Below are positions 58,088-64,000 of a DNA stretch of 64,000 bases, piece by piece. Below the pieces are notes generated by a model, which was given only the letters and a program-made list of their open reading frames with translations, searched no databases and was not told the DNA's origin. Position 1 is the first letter of the stretch; each line of letters begins with the position of its first letter. Position numbers and translations under genes: made by a program. This DNA is from AP-15 sp963716115 (GTDB lineage: Bacteria; Pseudomonadota; Alphaproteobacteria; ATCC43930; CGMCC-115725): contig CAVQSZ010000034.1 of assembly GCA_963716115.1 (NCBI GenBank), forward strand, positions 1 through 64,000, given 5' to 3'.

Positions 58088-59416
58088 CTATCTGGGATGG
58101 CCTACGATGTAGCCGTGGTCGTTGATCGGGCTCGCGGCAGGATTGGGGATAATGCCGTTCTTGTCGAAATGGGTGACGTTTCCGCCCCAATCGACGACCG
58201 CCTCGGTGGCGTCGGTGCCGTTGCGAATGTCCTTGGCCAGGTGTCCCTCCTCGGTCGCATAGACCGGATGGGTGTGGACCAGGAATTCCTCTTCCGCCCG
58301 GCACTTGCACCCGACCTCCGACCCGAGGACGACGCGAAGCTCGCCGGAGACGCTGTGCTGGACGACGGCGACCTCCTTGTTGAGGAACTCCGAGGCAAGC
58401 CTCAGATCGGTCACCCGAACCCCCGCCCCGGCCCCGGCTTCGCCGTGCGCGGCGAGCTCGCGAACGAGCCGCTTCGCGCCGCCCGGAAGCTCGGAGAACT
58501 TGAAGCGGGCGTTTCTGCTGAAGGCGGCCGTCGAGCGGCTGATCGCCCGTTCGCCGGCTTCTCCGGCCGGCATCAGCAGGCGCGCGAGCCTGCCCAGACC
58601 CTTGAACGCCGCTTTCATCGCCGCGCCGAGCGCCATCGCGGTCAGCGACGGCATCGGCACGCCGCCGATGATGACGTTCGGGCTCGCCGAAACGGTCATG
58701 CCGATCATCGGCCCCAGCGGCGGGTCGCTCGGCTTTGGGGTGGAGAAGGTGCAGTGCTTGGTGATGTCGACGCCGATCCGGGCCGCCCGCATCCCCTCGA
58801 TCCAGACCGAGGAGGACCCGAGAAAGATCTCGAACATCGGAAAGTAGCCGCCGCACCAGATGCCCATGCCGATGTCGCCGCAGCGGCCCGCCGGCATGCC
58901 GTTGATCAGCACCGTCGCCGCCCCCGAGACATAGGGGATCGGGATCACCGGCCCGGTGCTCGGCAGCGGTATCGGCGGCGCCGGCGGCACGAGGTTCGGC
59001 GGATGGCTGTGGGCGTGCGGCAGGCCTACATCGAAATCGGCCACCCGGACGGCGGGAAATGCCGGGAAGGGAATGGCCGACACAACCGTCGACACCATCT
59101 GCTCGGCCGCGGTCAACGCGCCGAACACGGCCCCGGTCGTCGCCAGGGCGCCGTTCGCCTTGCCGATTTCGGCCACGGCGCCGCTGAGGTCGCCGGCCTG
59201 CATCCGCAGCGCTCCGGGGATGTCGCAGAGCGGCGTCGAGCTCGAGCCGCTCTGCGGCAGGTCGAGCAAATCGGCCGAGCCTTGATGGCCGTAGCCGGCG
59301 CTGGCGTGGGTCCACACGTCGGTAGCACTATGCTGGCTCGATGCCTGGGCTGCGGCCTCGGCGTCGCCGGCGCCGTGCGCGATGGCTCGACCCACGGCAG
59401 TCGGGTCAAGCGGCAC
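58088..59416 (-). CDS. PAAR-like (DUF4150-type) polymorphic toxin
   Basis: A 442-residue T6SS cargo protein. The N-terminal 110 residues are helical. Residues about 125-250 are PAAR-like (Pro-rich VPPAPPIPLPSTGPVI, YVSGAATVLINGMPAGRCGD, IEGMRAARIGVDITKHC), forming a tip under VgrG. A 50-residue Arg-rich linker precedes a C-terminal toxin domain (about 330-442): GCKCRAEEEFLVHTHPVYAT, HLAKDIRNGTDATEAVVDWG, ending YIVGHPR. The HTHP motif recalls JAB/MPN-like metalloproteases, but the full JAMM pattern (HxH...S..D) is not met, so the activity is unassigned. It overlaps the upstream TPR gene by 11 bp and is followed by a putative immunity gene. Confidence 0.78.
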   Translation of the reverse strand: MPLDPTAVGRAIAHGAGDAEAAAQASSQHSATDVWTHASAGYGHQGSADLLDLPQSGSSSTPLCDIPGALRMQAGDLSGAVAEIGKANGALATTGAVFGALTAAEQMVSTVVSAIPFPAFPAVRVADFDVGLPHAHSHPPNLVPPAPPIPLPSTGPVIPIPYVSGAATVLINGMPAGRCGDIGMGIWCGGYFPMFEIFLGSSSVWIEGMRAARIGVDITKHCTFSTPKPSDPPLGPMIGMTVSASPNVIIGGVPMPSLTAMALGAAMKAAFKGLGRLARLLMPAGEAGERAISRSTAAFSRNARFKFSELPGGAKRLVRELAAHGEAGAGAGVRVTDLRLASEFLNKEVAVVQHSVSGELRVVLGSEVGCKCRAEEEFLVHTHPVYATEEGHLAKDIRNGTDATEAVVDWGGNVTHFDKNGIIPNPAASPINDHGYIVGHPR

Positions 59417-60596
59417 TGTCCGGGCTCCCCAGGCGGGCCAGCTTGGCCAGGATGTCGGCGCGCCCGGCCTCGCGCACGTCCGCCATCGCAGGGTTGGCGA
59501 TGCCTTCGTAGAGATGAAGCGCGTAGCGCCAGACCCGCGCCGCCTCCGCCGGCCGGCCGAGCTCCTGGTGGATCAGGGCGAGGTTGTCGCAGACAAAAGC
59601 CTCGCCCGGCCGGTTTCCCTGCGCGCGGAAGAAATTGCTGCCGACCCGCAGTGCTGCGAAGGCCTGGTCGAAATTGCCGAGCCGGTGCAGCGAGACGCCC
59701 AGATTGGTATAGACCGTCGGCGCCAGCTCGTTGAGCTTGTGCTCGGAGCAGATCCGGCAGGCCTGCATGAACATCTCCGCCGCCGGCTCGGCCTGACCGG
59801 CGGCAAGCAAAGTATTGCCCAGCCCATACGCCGCGATCGCCTGCTCGATCGGCGCGCTGCCGGATATCGCAGAATCGAGAAGCTGGCGCTGCAGCGCCTC
59901 GGCCTTGGCGTAGTCCTTGTTGGCGCAAGCAACAGCGGCGGCCATGGCCAGCGTGCGCCGGGCCTCGGCTGCCGAAGATTGCTGCGGGCGCGCCAGTGCC
60001 TCATCGAGCCGATGCTCGAGCTCCTCCGGCGAGCACCAAAAAATTTGCAGGCCGAGCTTGGGGTGGTCGGCGGCAAGCCGGTCGAGCCGCGGCGTGAGCC
60101 GTTCTTCCAGCACGATGAACTTCAGCCACCGGCTGCGGGTTTGATCAGCCAGGAAGGCGATCGAGCGCGCGAAGCCCGCCGCGTCGTCGACCCGCTCGGG
60201 CTCGAGCAGGAACACGAGCGCGCCGGCATTGTCGGGCAATGCGTCCGTAAAACGCTCGGCGCGCAACAGAAACGGCCAGGGTCCTCGCGCGGATGGGTCT
60301 TTGGCGGGATTGCCGGTGTCGATGCCGGCGGCTTCGAGGTCCGCGGCATAGGCGGCGCAATGCGCCTCCAACGCGTCCTGCATTCCGCCGAACCATGCAA
60401 CCGGATCAGTAAAGGGATCATCGTGGCCGATCAGCAAATGCGGGAAATCCTGCTCCTGATCCAGACCGATCAGCATTTTGAGCAGAACGCTGCGCAATTC
60501 CTGATCGACGCGAACGATGCGGACGACTTGACCCGGCTCCTCGAGGAACGCCCTCAGCCCGGATAATTGCTCGTTGAAGAACTCGGTCAGCGGCAT
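59406..60596 (-). CDS. TPR protein, T6SS cargo-adaptor candidate
   Basis: A 396-residue cytosolic protein. The first ~200 residues are an unassigned alpha/beta domain (VVRIVRVDQELRSVLLKMLIGLD, LLIGHDDPFTDPVAWF, ALVFLLEPERVDD). The C-terminal half carries about five tetratricopeptide repeats (e.g. AAVACANKDYAKAEALQRQLLD, AAYGLGNTLLAAGQAEPAAEMF, TNLGVSLHRLGNFDQAFAAL). TPR chaperones encoded between vgrG and an effector often load the effector. ATG 60596; its end overlaps the PAAR toxin start by 11 bp. Confidence 0.75.
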   Translation of the reverse strand: MPLTEFFNEQLSGLRAFLEEPGQVVRIVRVDQELRSVLLKMLIGLDQEQDFPHLLIGHDDPFTDPVAWFGGMQDALEAHCAAYAADLEAAGIDTGNPAKDPSARGPWPFLLRAERFTDALPDNAGALVFLLEPERVDDAAGFARSIAFLADQTRSRWLKFIVLEERLTPRLDRLAADHPKLGLQIFWCSPEELEHRLDEALARPQQSSAAEARRTLAMAAAVACANKDYAKAEALQRQLLDSAISGSAPIEQAIAAYGLGNTLLAAGQAEPAAEMFMQACRICSEHKLNELAPTVYTNLGVSLHRLGNFDQAFAALRVGSNFFRAQGNRPGEAFVCDNLALIHQELGRPAEAARVWRYALHLYEGIANPAMADVREAGRADILAKLARLGSPDSAA

Positions 60597-60653
60597 GGTG
60601 ATTTCCGATTTGCCGATTTTGCGCAATTTCCGATCGGGTGGGCTCGCGTGGTA

Positions 60654-60733
60654 TCGAGATTGCTTCGTCGCTGCGCTCCTCGCAATGACACGGAGAAATT
60701 TCTGTCATTGCGAGCGAAGCGAAGCAATCTCGA
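60654..60733. repeat. TGTCATTGCGAGC-type palindromic repeat, copy 2
   Basis: TCGAGATTGCTTCGTCGCTG...CTCGCAATGACA (60654-60690) is followed after 12 bp by TGTCATTGCGAGCGAAGCGA... (60703-60733), its inverse. Compared with 45771-45897 the arms are in opposite order. It lies between vgrG and the TPR gene. Confidence 0.8.
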
Positions 60734-60782
60734 TCCGGCGGTGCGACCGGATAGAAAACCGCTCCAGCAAAGGAGTCTCCCC

Positions 60783-62765
60783 TTAATTAATTTTGACCAA
60801 TGCGCCCTTGACGTTGAGGGTTCCGGTCGCCTGTGCGGTAACAGTCGCGCCGGTCAGCTCCAGCGAGGTGGTTCCGTTGATCCGCACCGTCGGGGCAACC
60901 ATATCGATCGATGCCGTCCCCTCGATGCGAAGCTTGGCGCCTTGCAACGTGATATTGCCGTCGCTGTCCATGAACAGCGTGCTGGCGCCCACGTGCAAGG
61001 TCACATCGGTGGCCGCCTGCAGATAGATATTGGCCTTGGTGGAGGCGAGCACGTTGCGCCCCTGCGAGACGCGCTCGGCTTCGTTGGCGGCGACGAAATG
61101 GGCATATAGGCCCGAGCTGACGGTGATTTTCGTGTCGCCCTTTATCGTCTCGGTATGCGTGCCGGCAACGACATCGATCTTGCGGTTGCCGGACTTTACA
61201 GTCTCATTGTAATCGTTCTTGACGGTAAAGTTCATGTCCTTGACGGCATTGATGCGGATATCCTGAGCGCCGGACTTGCCTTCCATCAGGATCGAATTGC
61301 CGCTGTGGTCCTGGATCGAGCACTGCGTCTTGTCGGCGGGAAGGGCGATCGCCGGCATGTTCTCGGCATTGTAGACGCGACCCGTCACCATCGGCATGTC
61401 CGGGTCGCCCTCCAGGAACGACACCACGACCTCGTGGCCGACATGCGGGATGAACTCGCCGCCCCACCCCTTGCCGGCCCAGTTCTGCGACACCCGCACC
61501 CAGCACGAGCTCTTGTCGTCGCGCGCGCCGCGCCGGTCCCAATGAAACTGCAATTTCACGCGCCCGTATTTGTCGGTGTGGATCGGCTCGCCGGGGGGGC
61601 CGACGACGGTCGCGGTCTGCGGCCCCTGGACCACGGGCCAGGGCGCGCGGCGCGGCGGGCGGAACCGCGTCGGCGCCGGGAACGCGTCGAAATCGTTCTC
61701 GTAGGCCGGCGGCGCCGCATTGGCGCTGATGTGCGAATCGTCGCTCGCCCGGTGCTCGACCCGGTGCAGCACGTACTCCTTGTTCTCCTCCGATTTCAAA
61801 TGGTGCCTGACCAGCGTGAACTTGCCGCCGGCGAAAAAGCTGGCGCAGCTGCTCTCCCCGGCTACCGAATGGTAGCGCGCCTCGATCTCCTCCATGCGCA
61901 GCCGCGTCAGCGACTTCCCGTCATCCTTGTGCGTATAGCCGCCGGGGTAATCGTAAACCTCCAGCGCATCCGCCCGCTGCAGCTTCAACAGGCTCGCTTC
62001 CTTGGTCAGCAGGTCCTGCGACGGGGTCTTGAAGGCGAAGTCCTTGTGGGCGCAGCGGCCGGGTCGGAATTCGTAGGAGTGGCGCCACGCGGTGACGTCG
62101 CCGCCGCTGCCGCTGCCGAACACCGCGTCCTTTTCGATCACCGGCTTGAACGCGGCGTTGTGGTCGCCGAGCACCATCACATGCCGACCCGCCTCATGTC
62201 GGAAGAAATAGAAAATGCCGAGCTCCTCCATCCAACGAGAAATGAAATCGAGCGCCGTTTCGCGATACTGCACGCAAAAGTCGAGCGGCTTATAGCGACC
62301 GATCAGCCCGCCCATCTCATAGTCGGCAAAGCCGTGCTCGGCAAAGATCGTCTCGATAATCTTTGGCAAGGTCAGGTTCTGAAAGATGCGGCAGTCGGTG
62401 GTGCAGCTCAGGAACCACAGCCATGGGACGATTTCTGCGTGATAGTCGCGCCACCCGCGGGCGTCGACCGATCCCGCCGAAAAGCTTCGCACCATGCCGG
62501 AAATCGGCGCGTCCCCGGCGCGGTAGTTGCGCACCCAGATCGTCACCTTGCCGCCGATCAGGCTCTCTGGGGCGATTTCCTGATCCTGCGACAGCATTGC
62601 GACGCGGAAGGCGAACGGCCTGGAAATCTCCGCCTCGCCGCTGAGCCGGGTCAGCAGCAATTTGTCCTTGCCCAGCGCCGTCTCGATCCTGAGGAGCCGG
62701 TTGTCCTGGGAATACGTCGCGCCCGCGCTCTGCGGGCGGTCCTGGGTAAGCCCGTCATTCGCCAT
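60783..62765 (-). CDS. vgrG: Type VI secretion tip protein VgrG
   Basis: A 660-residue spike protein. The gp27-like part begins LLRIETALGKDKLLLTRLSG and includes FQNLTLPKIIETIF, DFCVQYRETALDFISRWMEELGIFYFF (a strong VgrG signature) and LYNVEHR-like LHRVEHRASDD. The gp5-like OB domain has KVQF-type VKLQFHWDRRGARDDKSSCWVRVSQNWAG, GWGGEFIPHVGHEVVVSFLEGDPD and VTGRVYNAEN. The C-terminus (about 530-660) is a repetitive beta-helix (DITVHVGA..., ITLQGAKLRIEGTASIDMVAPTVRINGTTSLELTG). No extra effector domain follows. Other T6SS structural genes are not in the window. Confidence 0.93.
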   Translation of the reverse strand: MANDGLTQDRPQSAGATYSQDNRLLRIETALGKDKLLLTRLSGEAEISRPFAFRVAMLSQDQEIAPESLIGGKVTIWVRNYRAGDAPISGMVRSFSAGSVDARGWRDYHAEIVPWLWFLSCTTDCRIFQNLTLPKIIETIFAEHGFADYEMGGLIGRYKPLDFCVQYRETALDFISRWMEELGIFYFFRHEAGRHVMVLGDHNAAFKPVIEKDAVFGSGSGGDVTAWRHSYEFRPGRCAHKDFAFKTPSQDLLTKEASLLKLQRADALEVYDYPGGYTHKDDGKSLTRLRMEEIEARYHSVAGESSCASFFAGGKFTLVRHHLKSEENKEYVLHRVEHRASDDSHISANAAPPAYENDFDAFPAPTRFRPPRRAPWPVVQGPQTATVVGPPGEPIHTDKYGRVKLQFHWDRRGARDDKSSCWVRVSQNWAGKGWGGEFIPHVGHEVVVSFLEGDPDMPMVTGRVYNAENMPAIALPADKTQCSIQDHSGNSILMEGKSGAQDIRINAVKDMNFTVKNDYNETVKSGNRKIDVVAGTHTETIKGDTKITVSSGLYAHFVAANEAERVSQGRNVLASTKANIYLQAATDVTLHVGASTLFMDSDGNITLQGAKLRIEGTASIDMVAPTVRINGTTSLELTGATVTAQATGTLNVKGALVKIN

Positions 62766-62821
62766 TTGCCGCCCCTAATCGTCTGCCGGCGGCGCCGCGC
62801 GCCGCCATTGGAAACGCCGCT

Positions 62822-64000
62822 TCACCGCTCGCGCAGGACCTCCTGCCGGTAGCGCAGCAGCGGCGACAACAGATAGCTCAGGATCATCCGCGACCCGGTC
62901 TTGATCTCGACCGTCACCGCCATGCCGGGCGACAGATTGACCATCCGGCCGTCGATCTGCATTCGCGCGCGGTCGAGCGAGATGCGCGCGCTGTAGCTCA
63001 GCTCCTGGCCCTTCGGCTCGCTGGTGTCGGTCGCCGCCCCCGGCCCCCGGTCGCCGGCCCGGTCCGGCTGCCGGTCGCGGATCACGGCGTCCTGCGAGAC
63101 GCTGAGGACCCGGCCGTGCAAGAGGCCGTAGCGGGTGAAGTTGAAGGTGTCGACCTTGATCTCGGCGTCCTGCCCGGGGTGGACAAAACCGATGTCGCGG
63201 TTCGACACCATGGCCTCGATTTCGAGCCGGCTGTCGCTCGGCACCACCGCCAGCAGCGATTGCGCCGGCGTGACGACGCCGCCGACGGTGTGGACCGCGA
63301 GCTGCTGCACGACGCCGTCGACGGGAGCGGTCAGCAGCTGCAGCCTGGTCCTCTGCTCGGCCTTGATCAGGTCCTGGGCGAGCCCGTTCGCCTTCTGCTC
63401 GGCCTTGGCGAGGTCGTCGGAGAGGCCATGCCGATATTCGGCCGCCGCCTGGGCGCGGGTCTCGCCGATCGCCGCCGCGGCCGCCTCCGCCTCGCGCAGA
63501 CGGCTCCGCTGAACGCCCAGCTCCTCCTGCTGCTCGACCAGCTGCTGGAGGGTCTCGAAATAGGTCAGCTTCGAGCCGAGCCCGCTTTCCGTCAGCGTCC
63601 GGCGGATGTCGACGCGCTGCCGGATGACCGGGATCATCGCCTCGATCTTGTGGATCGTGGCGGCGGAGGTGACCTGCTCGGCTTCCTTCTGCGCCTGCTG
63701 ACGGTCGAGCGCTGCGATCTTGGCGCGGTGCTCGGCCGCCTGGTCGAGCAGCAGCTGCCGCTGGGTGCGGGTCAGCGCCGGGTCGGCGCCGGCGGGCGGC
63801 GCGAAACCCGCCGCGGGATCGTCGCCGCCGGCGAGCGCCGCCCGCAGCCGCGCGATGTTGAGCTGCTCGGCGAGGAGATCGTCGCGCAGGCGGTCGCGTT
63901 CGGCGGCGTTGACGGTCGGATCGAGCTCGATCAGCACGTCGCCGGCCGCGACGGCCTGCCCGTCCTCTACCCGGATCGAACGCACCACCCCGGTCTCGAA
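62822..64000 (-). CDS. HlyD-family type I secretion adaptor (5' end cut)
   Basis: The C-terminal 392 residues of a membrane-fusion protein; the N-terminal anchor lies beyond the window edge. A biotinyl-lipoyl-like hairpin half (GVVRSIRVEDGQAVAAGDVLIELDPT), a long alpha-helical coiled coil (QLLLDQAAEHRAKIAALDRQQAQ..., TLTESGLGSKLTYFETLQQLVEQQ), the second hairpin half (LTAPVDGVVQQLAVHTVGGVV) and a beta barrel (VEIKTGSRMILSYLLSPL) fit HlyD of T1SS (TIGR01843-type). No RTX substrate or ABC exporter is visible, as these would be upstream. Confidence 0.9.
   Translation of the reverse strand, partial: FETGVVRSIRVEDGQAVAAGDVLIELDPTVNAAERDRLRDDLLAEQLNIARLRAALAGGDDPAAGFAPPAGADPALTRTQRQLLLDQAAEHRAKIAALDRQQAQKEAEQVTSAATIHKIEAMIPVIRQRVDIRRTLTESGLGSKLTYFETLQQLVEQQEELGVQRSRLREAEAAAAAIGETRAQAAAEYRHGLSDDLAKAEQKANGLAQDLIKAEQRTRLQLLTAPVDGVVQQLAVHTVGGVVTPAQSLLAVVPSDSRLEIEAMVSNRDIGFVHPGQDAEIKVDTFNFTRYGLLHGRVLSVSQDAVIRDRQPDRAGDRGPGAATDTSEPKGQELSYSARISLDRARMQIDGRMVNLSPGMAVTVEIKTGSRMILSYLLSPLLRYRQEVLRER

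Noticed and set aside
58088..58430. JAB/MPN metalloprotease assignment for the PAAR toxin C-terminus
   Set aside because: HTHP is present, but the expected Ser-x2-Asp part of the JAMM motif is not found at the right distance.
1..64000. CRISPR arrays, tRNA or rRNA genes, integrase or att sites
   Set aside because: I looked for regularly spaced direct repeats, cloverleaf-like 75-90 bp segments and rRNA-like blocks in the gaps, and saw none.

Overview
This window is GC-rich chromosomal DNA (roughly two thirds GC by eye, with a few AT-rich islands). Gene content and order point to an alphaproteobacterium, probably Hyphomicrobiales or Rhodospirillales: adjacent dapA-smpB, ihfB-lapA, PAS_5-family and DUF1275 genes, a type-2-like leuA, and several short intergenic palindromes typical of that class. 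I cannot name a genus. No rRNA, tRNA, CRISPR array, integrase or complete insertion sequence was seen.

Layout. 0-4 kb: hldD (heptose epimerase), a GT4 glycosyltransferase and a 2-hydroxyacid dehydrogenase, a small surface-polysaccharide operon. 4-6.3 kb: leuA behind a possible leader peptide and attenuator. 6.4-10.3 kb: PAS_5, hypothetical, carboxymuconolactone-decarboxylase-like, XRE and DUF1275 genes. 10.2-12.8 kb: a cupin, metallo-beta-lactamase-fold and COG0523 GTPase operon. 13-17 kb: amidohydrolase and PEP-mutase-family genes divergent from a frameshifted IlvD/Edd dehydratase. 17-21.5 kb: two secreted proteins and two tandem orphan Tat-dependent solute-binding proteins. 21.7-25.2 kb: slt, dapA, smpB. 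25.6-34.7 kb: PEP-CTERM protein, a 31-residue membrane peptide, rhlE, a ThDP enzyme with a CoxG-like protein, a subtilase remnant, comEC, and two copies of a 260-270 bp MITE-like repeat. 34.7-37.5 kb: a DUF2235 (Tle1-like) membrane protein. 37.6-41 kb: an unusual Rieske / Lgt-like / radical-SAM / 2-TM operon. 41-52.6 kb: lapA, ihfB, pqiC, pqiB, GNAT, EVE, thpR, FIST, arylesterase, LolD-like ABC ATPase, FtsX-like permease and BAX-inhibitor-1 genes. 52.6-57.3 kb: mazEF-like pair and a HisD-like / ABC_sub_bind / SDR / DctP cluster with two damaged genes. 57.4-64 kb: a type VI secretion cargo operon (VgrG, TPR adaptor, PAAR-like toxin, putative immunity protein) beside a type I secretion HlyD gene cut by the window edge.

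The best candidate for an undescribed system is the 37.6-41.0 kb operon. It combines a COG1964-type radical SAM enzyme, whose three cysteine clusters resemble those I recall for the archaeal tetraether lipid synthase family, with a diverged Lgt-like membrane protein, a Rieske protein that seems to lack the mononuclear-iron domain, and a 73-residue membrane protein. A lipid-modifying or lipid-linking pathway is a reasonable inference but is not shown by the sequence.

A caution applies throughout. Many otherwise well-conserved genes (ilvD-like, slt, dapA, radical SAM, ftsX-like, arylesterase, hisD-like, SDR) are broken by single-base insertions or deletions. So many lesions in housekeeping genes suggest uncorrected sequencing or assembly errors rather than true pseudogenes. 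Products are therefore named as the intact gene would encode them.
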